Of a stretch of 64,000 nt of DNA, positions 44,624 to 54,075 are shown piece after piece. The DNA is from Nocardia amamiensis (GTDB taxonomy: Bacteria; Actinomycetota; Actinomycetes; Mycobacteriales; Mycobacteriaceae), in the NCBI RefSeq assembly GCF_015477605.1, contig NZ_JADLQX010000003.1, forward strand, positions 186,001 to 250,000, read 5' to 3'. The translations under genes and the position numbers were made by a program. The notes beneath the pieces are model-generated. The model was not told where the DNA came from, made no database searches, and saw only the letters and a list, made by a program, of their open reading frames with translations. Within the stretch, counting starts at the first letter, position 1, and every line of letters begins with the position of its first letter.

Positions 44624-44884
44624 ATGAGCACAGCCTTCGCGCTGATCGACCTCTTCTCCCAAAGCCGAGCGGTGGAGCAGGTTCTTGCGAGCCGGGGGGA
44701 CGAAGACAAGATTGCGTGGCTGGCGCAGCGTGGGTCTCTCCTCCCGATCGAAACGAGCGCCGACGTGCAGGTCTATCGTTTCCGATCGACCGTCGGACTC
44801 GAGGCTGTCTTCTTCCTGCGGCAGAGTTGCTTCGTATTCTCGGGTGACAACTGCATTGCTGCGCCACCTGCGCCCCCCGAGTGA
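44624..44884 (+). CDS. Small hypothetical protein
   Basis: 86 codons starting with ATG. The product reads AFALIDLFSQSRAVEQVLAS, KIAWLAQRGSLLPIETSADV, VYRFRSTVGLEAVFFLR, which looks protein-like, but there is no clear Shine-Dalgarno and no family. It ends just before the GC-rich hairpins downstream of ssrA. Confidence 0.4.
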   Translation: MSTAFALIDLFSQSRAVEQVLASRGDEDKIAWLAQRGSLLPIETSADVQVYRFRSTVGLEAVFFLRQSCFVFSGDNCIAAPPAPPE

Positions 44885-44952
44885 GCAGGGCGAGGACCAC
44901 CCAACGCAACCACAGGATCGGGGGTCCGGGGGCGGAGCCCGCCGGGCGGGGC

Positions 44953-44971
44953 GTGGGGGTTGCACCCCCAC
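44953..44971. repeat. GTGGGGG/CCCCCAC hairpin next to the ssrA terminator
   Basis: Perfect 7-bp stem with a 5-base loop. It is preceded by another GC-rich partial palindrome (GGGGGCGGAGCCCGCC, from 44928). Such elements are frequent downstream of stable RNA genes in actinobacteria. Confidence 0.55.
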
Positions 44972-44993
44972 AAAACACACAGCTCCACCAAAA

Positions 44994-45022
44994 AGGCGAG
45001 CGCTCTCCGCGAGCGCTCGCCT
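44994..45022 (-). terminator. Intrinsic terminator of ssrA
   Basis: AGGCGAGCGCTC (44994-45005) and GAGCGCTCGCCT (45011-45022) form a perfect 12-bp stem with a 5-base loop. Read on the minus strand it is followed by five T. It begins a few bases after the ssrA CCA. A further pair of 11-base arms, 44981-44991 and 45026-45036, extends the helix into the mature 3' end of ssrA. Confidence 0.85.
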
Positions 45023-45026
45023 CTAT

Positions 45027-45397
45027 TGGTGGAGCTGCCGGGAATCGAACCCGGGTCCTCCGCCGCGTCTTCAGGGCTTCTCCGTGTGCAGTCCGCTGTG
45101 CCTCTACTCGGATCTCCGGGTCTCGCGAACAAGCCCGGATGACGATCCCAGTCGCTGTTCGATGTCCCGTCCTACTCCGCGACCGAGCCGGACGGTGAGC
45201 CCTCTAGCTGATGCCGGCACCGGAGCCGAGGGCATGCCCCGGGCCGACAGAGACGCTCTGCTGATCAGGCAGCGAGAGCGTACTCGCGCTGATGAGAATC
45301 GGCGCTTAATTGGTTGCAGCGACGCTTACGGTGGTCTCTTGCCTGCACCGACACGCTTCCCCTAAATCTACGTACGCAGTCGAAACCGTTCAGCCCC
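45027..45397 (-). ncRNA. ssrA: Transfer-messenger RNA
   Basis: 371 bases. The 5' end GGGGCTG and the 3' end with T arm GGGTTCGATTCCC and CAGCTCCACCA form the tRNA-Ala-like domain; CCA is encoded. The tag frame at 45303-45265 reads ADSHQREYALAA followed by TGA, close to the actinobacterial tag ADSHQRDYALAA. It rescues stalled ribosomes together with SmpB (48740-49213). A TAATAT element lies about 35 bases before the 5' end and may serve as the -10 for a precursor trimmed by RNase P. Confidence 0.97.
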
Positions 45398-45995
45398 GTA
45401 CGCCCCGGCACCTTGCCGGGCTGTCCATATTAACACCACCCCGGGATCGGATCATCCCGATAAACGGCGGTGCCGGACGCCACACATGGACAGGTCAGCG
45501 GCGTGGCAGCTAAGCCAGGTGACATCGATCCAGCAGCACACCCGCTGCGGCGAGTGGCGCTGGCCCGGGTCCGTGACCACCGCGCTCGTGGTGGACAGCG
45601 TCGATGACGGCTTGCGCGCCCAGCTGCGGCGGAACGGTCCGATCGCCGCTGACACGGTCTTGGTCGGCGGGCACCGGCCACCGCCCTATCGCGAGTCGCG
45701 GCACCCCCGCCGGACGCGGCCGCGCGCAGTAGTCGACCATCAGAGTCTGGGACCTCATCGCGCCGTCGGCGACTCCCCGGCTATGGGTACGGTGCTCGCA
45801 CCGCTTCCGACCAGAGAGAACGGCCAGCGGCTGCCCTGGCCGCCGTCCTCGAAGCACCGCTGGGCCGGAAACTATCGAGGCTTCCCGGATGCTGGTAGCC
45901 AATTCCGGTGGCCTGAAGCCGAACCCGACTTACACTGCACGAGCCGTACGATCGGCTCTGAGCAGCGGATCTCGATTTCAGACTAAGGAAACACT
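45398..45995. other. Gap upstream of ssrA without a convincing gene
   Basis: About 600 bases. A 166-codon plus frame and a 130-codon minus frame overlap each other; neither resembles a known protein nor has a Shine-Dalgarno. It should hold the ssrA promoter at its left end and that of the binding-protein genes at its right end. Confidence 0.45.
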
Positions 45996-47306
45996 TTGGC
46001 AGTTCGCACCATTCGGGACAGGTTGCTGCGCCTGTCCGCCCTCGCCGTCATAGCCGGGCTCCTCCTGTCCGGCTGCTCGGCCATGCGAGAAAGATCGACC
46101 CGGGCCGAGCCCGGTGTCACCTCGGACCCGTGCCCGAACGCGGTCGACTCCCGCAAGGGGTGCATCTATCTCGGCGTGCTGTCGGATCTGACGAGCGGGC
46201 CGTTCGCCGCGCTGGGCAAGGACATTCACAACGGTCAGCTGGCGTTCTGGAAGGCGGTGAACGAGGCGGGCGGGATCGGCGGCAAATACGAGGTGGATAT
46301 CACCACCTACGCCGAGGACACCGCCTACGATCTGCAGAAGCATGCCGAGGCGTACGAGCGAATCGAACCGCATGTGCTGGCCCTGTCGATGAGTTTCGGC
46401 ACCGTGCAGACGCAGAGGGTACTCGCCAAGATGGATGCGGCGAACATGGTCGCCATCGCCGGAACTCTCTGGTCGGGCTGGCAATTCGAGAACAGCGACA
46501 AGGGGCTGCTGCTGGAATCCGGCTACTCGTACTGTTCCGAGGCGATCATCGCCCTGGACTGGATCGCGGAGCACATGGCGAAGCCGGGCTCGCTCGCGAC
46601 GGTCAGTTACCAGGGCGACTACGGCGGCGACTACTCCACCGGCGCGAAGAAGTGGGCTTCCACCAACCGCGTCGACGTGGTGGCACAGATCGACACCGAG
46701 CCGAACACGCGAATCGGCAACCAGGACGCCGCGGTCGCCAAGATCCTGGCCGCCAAAGCCGATCTCGTACTGCTGGCCACGGGTCCGGCGGAGGCGGGCG
46801 AGATCATGGGCAAAGCGGCGTTGGCCGGATTCCAGGGCCGTTTCCTCGGCTCGGGTCCGACCTGGAACGGCGGATTGTTGAAAAGCCCTGCGGCGACGGC
46901 GATCACGGCGCGATACAACATGACGTCGCCGCTCGACGGCTGGGACGGCACCAGCGCGGGGGCCAGGAAGGCGCGAGCCTCGGCCCACCGGGAGCCCTCC
47001 ACCTGGGGTTACAGCGCGGGCTGGATGTTCTCCTACCCGATGAAGGCGCTGCTGACCCGGGCGGTGGTCGAAGGCAAGCTCACCAGAAAGGGCGTCCGCC
47101 AATCGGTGCAGGGCCTGCGCGTCGACTACGAGGGCGCGATCCCCGAATACACTTACGGCGCACCCAAACCCGACCTTTCCCGGCAGCGGGCCGTCATCGA
47201 GGCGCCCGACCAGACAGCGCCACTGGGCGCCAAGACTCTGGCGTCCGGATACCACGGCCCGACCCAGGACCGAATCACCCTCACCGAGCCCTGCGTCCAG
47301 CCGTAA
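45996..47306 (+). CDS. Branched-chain-amino-acid-type ABC substrate-binding lipoprotein, copy 1
   Basis: 436 aa with lipobox LSGC (Cys about 28), so lipid-anchored outside the membrane. The type I periplasmic-binding fold is of the LivJ/Peripla_BP_6 group: GCIYLGVLSDLTSGPFAALG, NGQLAFWKAVNEAGGIGG, VATVSYQGDYGGDYSTGA-like segment, LVLLATGPAEAGEI. The start is TTG with TAAGGA 6 bases upstream. It is followed 11 bases later by a close paralog, and no permease or ATPase is near. The two may act as orphan receptors or feed a distant transporter. Confidence 0.85.
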   Translation: MAVRTIRDRLLRLSALAVIAGLLLSGCSAMRERSTRAEPGVTSDPCPNAVDSRKGCIYLGVLSDLTSGPFAALGKDIHNGQLAFWKAVNEAGGIGGKYEVDITTYAEDTAYDLQKHAEAYERIEPHVLALSMSFGTVQTQRVLAKMDAANMVAIAGTLWSGWQFENSDKGLLLESGYSYCSEAIIALDWIAEHMAKPGSLATVSYQGDYGGDYSTGAKKWASTNRVDVVAQIDTEPNTRIGNQDAAVAKILAAKADLVLLATGPAEAGEIMGKAALAGFQGRFLGSGPTWNGGLLKSPAATAITARYNMTSPLDGWDGTSAGARKARASAHREPSTWGYSAGWMFSYPMKALLTRAVVEGKLTRKGVRQSVQGLRVDYEGAIPEYTYGAPKPDLSRQRAVIEAPDQTAPLGAKTLASGYHGPTQDRITLTEPCVQP

Positions 47307-47317
47307 GCGAGCAATAC

Positions 47318-48616
47318 ATGCGTTTCAACAGCAATTTCCGTCGCCTTTTTCACCTGGTGGCCGCGCCGCTCGCGCTCGCACTCGTGCTGACCGGTGCCTG
47401 CTCGACCGCTTCGCCCGCAGCGACACCCGGCGTCACCCGTGAGCCCTGTCCGCACGCGATCGACCGTGCCAAGGGCTGCATCTACCTCGGCGTTCTGTCG
47501 GACCTCAACAACGGCCCCTTCGCCCCGCTCGGCAAGTCACTGCAGGATGGGCAACTGGCCTTCTGGAACGAGGTGAACAAGCAGGGCGGGATCGGCGGCT
47601 ACGAGATCGACATCGCGACCTACACCCGCGACACCGCCTACGACCCGCGCAGACATGTCACCGAGTTCGAGAACGTGGCGCCGCATGTCCTTGCCCTCGC
47701 GATGAGTTTCGGTACCGCGCAGACGCTCGCGGTCCTGCACGAGATGGACGAGGCAGATCTGGTGACCGGCGCGGGCACACTCTGGTCGGGCTGGCAGTAC
47801 CGCTCCACCGACCGTGATCTGGTCCTGGACGACGGCTATTCCTACTGCACCGAAGCCGTGCTGGGCCTCGACTGGTTCGCGCAGAACCACTATCAGCCGC
47901 ACACGCTCGGCGTCGTCGTCTATCGCGGCAACTACGGCGGCGATTACGCCAGCGGCGCGCTCAAGTGGGCCTTGGACAACGGGGCGAGGATCACCTCGCG
48001 CATCGACACGGGACCCAACGCGGAGGTCGGCAACCAGGACTACCCGGTCGCCGAGATCCTGGCGAGCCAGCCTGATCTGGTGTTATTGGCCACCGGCCCG
48101 GCCGAGAGCGCCGAAATCATCGGCAAACTCGTGAGGTCCGGCTACACCGGCCGGTTCCTCGGGTCCACCCCGACCTGGAACCCCGCGCTCCTCAAGACAC
48201 CGGCCGCGCCCGCGCTCATCTCGCTGTACAACTACACCTCGCCATTCGACGGCTGGGACGGGGTCAGCGCCGGAGCCCAGCGCGCCCGGAACGCCGCCAC
48301 GCGCGAACCGACCAATTTCGGCTACAACCTGGGCTTCGCCATCTCGTATCCGATGAAGGCGCTGCTGACCAAGGCCGCGCAAACTGGCCGCCTGGACCGG
48401 GCGGCCGTGCGCAAGTCCGTCGCCGGGCTGGCCGTGGATTCCGAAGGGATGGCGGCGCCGCAGGTCTACGGGCGTGACGAGCCCGACGTGGCGGCACAGC
48501 GGGCGGTGGTCAATGTGCCCGATCCGACCACGTCGCTGGGTTCGCGGACGGTGGTCGCCGATTACCGCAGTCCCACTCTCAAGCGGATCTCGATGCACGA
48601 ACCCTGCACGTGGTGA
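47318..48616 (+). CDS. Branched-chain-amino-acid-type ABC substrate-binding lipoprotein, copy 2
   Basis: 432 aa, lipobox TGAC (Cys about 28). Paralog of the preceding gene along its whole length: GCIYLGVLSDLNNGPFAPLG, TLWSGWQYRSTDRDLVLDDG, GNYGGDYASGALKWAL, LVLLATGPAESAEIIGKL. Four conserved Cys (near CPHAID, KGCIY, SYCTE and the C-terminal EPCTW) occur in both copies and could form disulfides. The tandem pair probably arose by duplication and has diverged considerably. Confidence 0.87.
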   Translation: MRFNSNFRRLFHLVAAPLALALVLTGACSTASPAATPGVTREPCPHAIDRAKGCIYLGVLSDLNNGPFAPLGKSLQDGQLAFWNEVNKQGGIGGYEIDIATYTRDTAYDPRRHVTEFENVAPHVLALAMSFGTAQTLAVLHEMDEADLVTGAGTLWSGWQYRSTDRDLVLDDGYSYCTEAVLGLDWFAQNHYQPHTLGVVVYRGNYGGDYASGALKWALDNGARITSRIDTGPNAEVGNQDYPVAEILASQPDLVLLATGPAESAEIIGKLVRSGYTGRFLGSTPTWNPALLKTPAAPALISLYNYTSPFDGWDGVSAGAQRARNAATREPTNFGYNLGFAISYPMKALLTKAAQTGRLDRAAVRKSVAGLAVDSEGMAAPQVYGRDEPDVAAQRAVVNVPDPTTSLGSRTVVADYRSPTLKRISMHEPCTW

Positions 48617-48739
48617 TCCGCCGGATCGGCGGTATCGGCAACTCTGGCCGCGTATAGACGGACGGCGGGTAGTCCAGGCGACTCCCGCCGCACCAAGTCA
48701 CTTGCAAACGTTGCTCACCCGGCTACCGGGGCCAGGCGG

Positions 48740-49213
48740 TCAGCGCATGCCTTTCACCCGGCGTCCCAGTTCACGGGTGACCTCTCGTTCGGCGGTGCGG
48801 CGGGCCAGGTCCTGGCGCTTGTCGTAGTCCTGCTTGCCCTTGGCCAGGGCCAGCTCGACCTTCACCTTGCCGTCGGAGAAGTACATCGATAGCGGAACCA
48901 GCGTCTGGTTGCCCTCGCGCGACTTGCCGACCAGCCGCTCGATCTCGCGCTTGTGCAGGAGCAGCTTGCGCACCCGCCGCGGCGAGTGGTTGGTCCAGGT
49001 GCCGTGGCTGAACTCGGGGATGTGCAGCCCGCGCAGCCACACCTCGCCGTTGTCCACCGTCGCGAAGGCGTCCACGAGGGAGGCCTTGCCCTCACGCAGG
49101 CTCTTCACCTCGGTGCCGACCAGCGCGATCCCGGCCTCGTAGACGTCCAGGATCGTGTAGTTGTGCCGCGCCCGGCGGTTGGTCGCGATGACCTTGCGCC
49201 CCTTCTCCTTCAT
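48740..49213 (-). CDS. smpB: SsrA-binding protein SmpB
   Basis: 157 aa. [36 protein letters not shown] (read in parts), [17 protein letters not shown] and the basic C-terminal tail [19 protein letters not shown] match SmpB over its full length. It binds tmRNA and brings it to stalled ribosomes. ATG at 49213 (weak Shine-Dalgarno). It is about 3.3 kb from ssrA on the same strand. In M. tuberculosis smpB directly follows ftsX; here ftsX is 12 kb away on the other strand. Confidence 0.95.
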   Translation of the reverse strand: MKEKGRKVIATNRRARHNYTILDVYEAGIALVGTEVKSLREGKASLVDAFATVDNGEVWLRGLHIPEFSHGTWTNHSPRRVRKLLLHKREIERLVGKSREGNQTLVPLSMYFSDGKVKVELALAKGKQDYDKRQDLARRTAEREVTRELGRRVKGMR

Positions 49214-49270
49214 AACGGTCCACTCTAAGTGACCCGGCAACCGGTTTATTCCCGCAGGTCGCGGACACGG

Positions 49271-49510
49271 TCAGCGGCCGTTGCCCAGCACGATGTAGAG
49301 CGCGAGGACGGCGAAGAACGCGACGAGCATTACCACTGTCGATGTCCGCGGCATGCCGGAACGGCCCGGCGGGCGATGCCGGAGCCATACGCCGTCCACC
49401 GACGGATCGATCCTGTTGCGGACGTTCGGCGACGCGTCCGGGGACTCGCCACCCGACGAGCCTGAGGAAAGCTCGCCGCCCTCATCGCTGGAACCCTCAC
49501 CCGGTGCCAT
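49271..49510 (-). CDS. Small single-pass membrane protein
   Basis: 79 aa. A Gly/Ser/Glu-rich N terminus is followed by RNRIDPSVDGVWLRHRPPGRSG and one C-terminal helix VVMLVAFFAVLALYIVL. No strong Shine-Dalgarno. It lies 57 bases upstream of smpB on the same strand. Function unknown. Confidence 0.5.
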   Translation of the reverse strand: MAPGEGSSDEGGELSSGSSGGESPDASPNVRNRIDPSVDGVWLRHRPPGRSGMPRTSTVVMLVAFFAVLALYIVLGNGR

Positions 49511-49577
49511 AGCCAGCACGGTAGCCGCCGCGACGGCGACACGCCGCAATTCCCGCGCCGCGCAACACAGTTGGAAC

Positions 49578-50657
49578 TCAGGCCAGGCGGCGCCGGAAGG
49601 CCTCGGCGGAAGCGCCGGATGCCAGGTCCACAGTGTGAACGCGCAGATCGACGGCATCCCCGGTCAGCTCGAGGACCATGAAACCGAGTTCGTGGAAGTT
49701 CTCGTACAGCGCGCCGAGGCCCGGGTTCGCGGTGATCCGTGGCTCGGCGCCGACCGTCTTCGCGGCGGCGCCGGAGACGATCTGCCGGGTACCCTTCGAT
49801 GCCGCGGTCGGTTCCAGCACCTGCAGGGAATGGTCGTGCCCCGAGAGGATGAACTGACACCGCCCGATCACGTGGTCCTCGATGAAGCGCTTCACGTGCA
49901 CGCCGTTGATCGGCTCGATCGGCAGGCCCTCGTAGCAGCCCGCACTGCCATGCGGCCCGTTGTTCAGGTACGGGTGGTGAGTGCAGGCGATCTTCCAGAT
50001 CGCGGGAGAGTCGCTGAGGGCGCGGTCCAGCCAGTCGCGCTGCTCGTTCATGAACTGGCCGTCGACCGCCCAATAGGGCGAGAAGACCGGTGGCACGTAG
50101 GCGGCCAGCGGGTTGAGGTCGAGCACGAAGAACTCGACCACTGGATTCCGCTCCGGAATCCGCACCGAGTAGTAGCGGCTCGGCATCCACCAGCGCTGTG
50201 AGGTGGCGTGGTACTCCACCTCGAGATTGCCGCGCAGCAGCCATCCGCCGTCACCACCGAGGACGGAACTGTTGTCGTGGTTGCCCAGCACCATCAGCCA
50301 GGGGAAGTCCAGGCCGGCATTGGGGTTTTCGAACTTGTCGGCGAACTGCACGTCGGCCGCGCCGCCAGGGCCGTGCTCGTAGATGTTGTCGCCGAGGCCC
50401 AGTGCCAGCGAAAACGGTTCGCGGCCGTGGAACGCGCGCATCGCGTCGGCGACCGCCCACTGAGTCCGGGTTCCCGTGCCTGCGTCGCCGGTGACCAGCA
50501 CCCGAACCCGGCGGTCGGTCGGGAAGGCGAACTTGGTGACGCCCTCCGCGACCGGTACGGCGCTGGCGGGGGTGCGGCCGACAAGCGTCGCGCCGGCCGC
50601 GAGACTTGCCGCACCGGCGAGGAACCCGCGCCGCCCGATCGTGTCGCTGTTACTCAC
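49578..50657 (-). CDS. Tat-exported metallophosphoesterase (purple-acid-phosphatase-like)
   Basis: 359 aa. Twin-arginine signal TIGRRGFLAGAASLAAGA with cleavage after ASA. Calcineurin-like metal motifs in order: VTGDAGTG, LGLGDNIYEHG (GDxxY), LGNHDN (GNHD/E), THHPY, and SGHDHSLQ (GHxH). These form the dinuclear metal site, with Tyr of GDNIY suggesting a purple acid phosphatase-type Fe centre. GTG start at 50657 with GGAGGA upstream. Likely scavenges phosphate from organic esters outside the membrane. Confidence 0.9.
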   Translation of the reverse strand: MSNSDTIGRRGFLAGAASLAAGATLVGRTPASAVPVAEGVTKFAFPTDRRVRVLVTGDAGTGTRTQWAVADAMRAFHGREPFSLALGLGDNIYEHGPGGAADVQFADKFENPNAGLDFPWLMVLGNHDNSSVLGGDGGWLLRGNLEVEYHATSQRWWMPSRYYSVRIPERNPVVEFFVLDLNPLAAYVPPVFSPYWAVDGQFMNEQRDWLDRALSDSPAIWKIACTHHPYLNNGPHGSAGCYEGLPIEPINGVHVKRFIEDHVIGRCQFILSGHDHSLQVLEPTAASKGTRQIVSGAAAKTVGAEPRITANPGLGALYENFHELGFMVLELTGDAVDLRVHTVDLASGASAEAFRRRLA

Positions 50658-50732
50658 GCAGTCCTCCACCGTGTTTCGCGCCCCCGTCCAGCGACCATCC
50701 TCGCCCATTCGTCAACTGTGCAGCCGGCGGGC

Positions 50733-52607
50733 TCACGCCTCGGCGAGTACTTCGAGCACTTGCTCGCCGTACTTCGCGAGTTTGTTCTCGCCGACACCGT
50801 TGATCTTGCCGAGTTCGGCCAGGTTCGCGGGCTTGTGTGCGGCGATGTCACGCAGGGTGGCGTCATGGAAGACGACGTAGGCGGGAAACCCTTGTTCCTT
50901 GGCGGTGGCCGCACGCCATTCACGCAGCTTCTCGAACAGCGGCAGATCGGTGGGCGCCATTTCGGCGGCTACCGCCTTGGCGGCCTTCGCGGCGCGGGCA
51001 GGCTTGGCCACCCGCTCGGGTTCCCGGCGCAGCAGCACCTGACGTCCGCCGAACAGCACCTCGCTGCTGGCCTCGGTGAGTGTGAGCACTCCGTAGTCGC
51101 CGTGTACGGCCAGCAGGCCGCGGGCGAGCAATTGCCGGACCACGCCGCGCCATTCGGTGTCGCGCAAGTCGGTGCCGACACCGAAGACCTTCAGCTCGTG
51201 ATGGTCGTACTGCAGGACCTTCGGGTTCTTCTTGCCGAGCAGGATGTCCACGATGTGGCCGGCGCCAAAACTCTGTCCGCGTTCGCGCTCGAGCCGCAGC
51301 ACCGCCGACAGCAGCTTCTGCGCGGCCACCGTGCCATCCCAGGATTGCGGCGGAGACAGGCAGGTATCGCAGTTTCCACAGGGCAGGCCGGGCTCGCCGA
51401 AGTAGGCCAGCAGCTGAGTGCGGCGGCAGCTCACCGTCTCGCACAGCGCCAGCATCGCGTCCAGGTGCAGTTGGAGCCGGCGGCGGTGGGCGGCGTCGCC
51501 CTCGGAGGCATCGATCAGTTTGCGCTGCTGCACCACGTCGCTGAGTCCGTACACCATCCACGCGGTCGAGGGCAGACCGTCCCGGCCCGCGCGACCGGTC
51601 TCCTGGTAGTAGCCCTCGACGGACTTGGGCAGGTCGAGGTGCGCCACGAAGCGTACGTCGGGCTTGTCGATGCCCATGCCGAACGCGATGGTCGCCACGA
51701 CGACCAAGCCGTCTTCGCGCAGGAACCGCGACTGGTTCATCGCACGGGTGCGATTGTCCAGGCCCGCGTGGTACGGCACCGCGGTGATGCCGTTCTCGGT
51801 GAGGAACGCGGCGGTCTTCTCCACCGAGTTGCGCGAGAGGCAGTAGACGATGCCCGCGTCCCCCGGATGTTCGGTGCGGATGAATTCCAGCAGCTGGCGC
51901 TCTGGGCGGTTCTTCGGCTCGATCCGGTACTGGATGTTGGGCCGGTCGAAGCTGGACACGAAGCGGCGGGCCGCGCCGAGGTCGAGGCGTTGGATGATCT
52001 CGTCCCGCGTCTTCTCGGTGGCGGTTGCGGTGAGGGCGATCCGCGGCACGTCCGGCCACCGCTCGTGCAGCATGGACAGGCCGAGGTAATCGGGCCGGAA
52101 GTCGTGGCCCCACTGGGAGACGCAATGCGCCTCGTCGATGGCGAACAGTGCGACCTTGCCGCGATCCAGCAGTTGCGCGGTGGATTCCAGGCGCAACCGC
52201 TCCGGCGCCAGGTACAGCAGATCGAGTTCGCCCGCGACGAATTGCGCCTCCACCATGCGACGCTCGTCGGGGTACTGAGTGGAGTTGAGGAAGCCCGCCC
52301 GCACGCCCAGAGCGCTGAGCGCGTCCACCTGGTCCTGCATGAGCGCGATCAGCGGCGAGACCACCACGCCGACGCCCGGGCGTACCAGGGCGGGCACCTG
52401 ATAACACAGTGACTTGCCGCCGCCGGTCGGCATGAGCACCAGCGCGTCCCCGCCGGCGATCACGTGCTCCACGATGGAGCGCTGGTCGCCGCGGAAGCTG
52501 TCGTAGCCGAAGACTCGACGTAGAACCTGTTGCGCCGCAACGGATCCGGCGTCCGTACCGGACGCGTCATCGATCGCTACAGCCGCGAAATCATCGGGGG
52601 AAGTCAC
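50733..52607 (-). CDS. recQ: ATP-dependent DNA helicase RecQ
   Basis: 624 aa. Motif 0 [10 protein letters not shown], Walker [20 protein letters not shown] box in [19 protein letters not shown], motif [15 protein letters not shown] and [10 protein letters not shown]; zinc-binding Cys of the RQC domain (CETVSC, CGNCDTC), winged helix, and a C-terminal HRDC domain ([20 protein letters not shown]). It unwinds DNA in recombination and repair. GTG start at 52607 with AGGA upstream; an ATG three codons earlier is possible. Confidence 0.96.
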   Translation of the reverse strand: MTSPDDFAAVAIDDASGTDAGSVAAQQVLRRVFGYDSFRGDQRSIVEHVIAGGDALVLMPTGGGKSLCYQVPALVRPGVGVVVSPLIALMQDQVDALSALGVRAGFLNSTQYPDERRMVEAQFVAGELDLLYLAPERLRLESTAQLLDRGKVALFAIDEAHCVSQWGHDFRPDYLGLSMLHERWPDVPRIALTATATEKTRDEIIQRLDLGAARRFVSSFDRPNIQYRIEPKNRPERQLLEFIRTEHPGDAGIVYCLSRNSVEKTAAFLTENGITAVPYHAGLDNRTRAMNQSRFLREDGLVVVATIAFGMGIDKPDVRFVAHLDLPKSVEGYYQETGRAGRDGLPSTAWMVYGLSDVVQQRKLIDASEGDAAHRRRLQLHLDAMLALCETVSCRRTQLLAYFGEPGLPCGNCDTCLSPPQSWDGTVAAQKLLSAVLRLERERGQSFGAGHIVDILLGKKNPKVLQYDHHELKVFGVGTDLRDTEWRGVVRQLLARGLLAVHGDYGVLTLTEASSEVLFGGRQVLLRREPERVAKPARAAKAAKAVAAEMAPTDLPLFEKLREWRAATAKEQGFPAYVVFHDATLRDIAAHKPANLAELGKINGVGENKLAKYGEQVLEVLAEA

Positions 52608-52803
52608 CCGGCCCATCCTACGAGCGCTCGGCCTCGGCGGTACCGGCATGGTCCGGCGTTCACCCTGGTCGAACGCCGAGTTCCACACATGGGGACAACT
52701 GAATGTGACTCACTCGAACCCGACGCGCTGACGTGGGCTTTTCCAGTACTGCCCGGAAATCGCCTGCCTTCCTGACCCGTACCACGCTGTTATGTTGTCG
52801 CTC

Positions 52804-53772
52804 ATGGCAACAGGGATTGAAAACCGGGCGCGAGCGGCACTGCTCACCGCCGCCGTCGTCGCCGGAGTCGCCGCCGCGATGCCGATAGCGCAGGCGGAGA
52901 CATTTCCCGCGAGTTGTTCCGATGGGTGGGAAGCCACCACCGTTGTCGAGGGTGTCGGCAATCTGGAGAACCTCGATGCCGACGGGCACGGCGGCTTCTA
53001 CGTCACCGGGCTCATGGACGGGTACCTTGCGCACGTCGACCGCGCCGGACGGATGGAGAAGCTGGTAACCGATCTGCACCGGCCCGCGGGCGTGCGCGTC
53101 GCGGGGCGGTACGTCTACTTCCTCACCGGTGACGGACTCAGCGAGCCACCGGGCACGCTGCAGCGGTACGACACCGAATCCGGCACGGTGAGCGTTCTGC
53201 TGACCGGGCTGAACGGCCCGAACGGTCTGCTGTTGCTCCCCGACGGCAGCCTGTTGTTCACCACCATCGGACTTGCCGGTCCGAACGGAATATCACGCTA
53301 CTGGCCCGCGACGAACGAGTACGAGCGGGACTGGTCGAGTCTGCCCCCTTCCAACGGAATCGCGCTGGCCGCCGACGGCAAGGCGGTCTACGTCGACACC
53401 ATGACGCTGCAGATCCTGCGCGTTCCACTGGACGATCCCGCCCACCCCGGTCTCGTCTCCGGCATCCCGGAACTGGTCGCACTGCCCGACGACATGGAGG
53501 CAACCCGCGCCGGCACGCTCTTCGTCGCCGATCACATTCTCGGCGCCGTCTACCAGGTCGATACCGCCACCGGCGCCACCTGCGCGATCGTCACCGGTCT
53601 CATCAAACCCGGCCCCTTCCGCAATCCGCCCGACGGCGCCACATCGGTGCGCATCGACCGCGACGAGGACTCCTGGGCCCTGTACGTCACCAGCATGGAT
53701 GGCACCCTGCGCCGCCTTCGGCCACCGAATGGAATCGATCTCACCCCGGCGACGCCCGGCCGGGCCGAATAG
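52804..53772 (+). CDS. Secreted SMP-30/gluconolactonase-like beta-propeller protein
   Basis: 322 aa. Signal peptide (ALLTAAVVAGVAAAMPIAQA, cleaved before ETF). The mature region shows propeller blades: NLENLDADGHGGFYVTGLMDG, GLNGPNGLLLLPDGSLLFTT, LPPSNGIALAADGKAVYVDT, PDDMEATRAGTLFVAD. Acidic and Asn residues at the blade tips (PNGL, SNGIAL, DDME) match the metal site of SMP-30-like lactonases. ATG at 52804. Substrate unknown. Confidence 0.8.
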   Translation: MATGIENRARAALLTAAVVAGVAAAMPIAQAETFPASCSDGWEATTVVEGVGNLENLDADGHGGFYVTGLMDGYLAHVDRAGRMEKLVTDLHRPAGVRVAGRYVYFLTGDGLSEPPGTLQRYDTESGTVSVLLTGLNGPNGLLLLPDGSLLFTTIGLAGPNGISRYWPATNEYERDWSSLPPSNGIALAADGKAVYVDTMTLQILRVPLDDPAHPGLVSGIPELVALPDDMEATRAGTLFVADHILGAVYQVDTATGATCAIVTGLIKPGPFRNPPDGATSVRIDRDEDSWALYVTSMDGTLRRLRPPNGIDLTPATPGRAE

Positions 53773-54075
53773 GCGTACCTCCGCCTCCGCTCCGGCCATG
53801 CGCGGGCTGAGGACGGACTCCGTCCGACAGCGCCGACCGCACCCTCGCACGCGGCATAACCCGGCAACGCCTGGACGCCGCTTCGGATAACCAGGTTCTC
53901 CGACTGCCACCCCAGTTCCACGGCACCATCCACGTCCTCCTGATGGAGAAGATCCTGAGTACACCGGCCCAACCGGACTGCTGACAAGAGCGACCTGTGC
54001 TACGGCGCTTCCGTGCTTACACCTGCGGGAGCGGCCGGAACCGAATAGCAGAAGGACGCCATTCGGAGCCCGCGA
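53773..54075. other. Gap between converging SMP-30-like and HisN genes, no gene seen
   Basis: About 300 bases; the short frames here are antisense shadows of the flanking genes. No terminator hairpin with a T-run was recognised. Confidence 0.4.

Noticed and set aside
44191..45397. Integrated prophage or genomic island at ssrA
   Set aside because: No integrase, excisionase or direct att repeat is visible; only mildly atypical composition.
45486..45986. Opposed ORFs of 166 and 130 codons upstream of the binding proteins
   Set aside because: They overlap antisense to each other, lack Shine-Dalgarno sites and show no recognisable domain.
46130..48616. 828-codon frame apparently fusing two binding proteins
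   Set aside because: The first part is an out-of-frame shadow of copy 1; only 47318-48616 is coding, as a separate gene.
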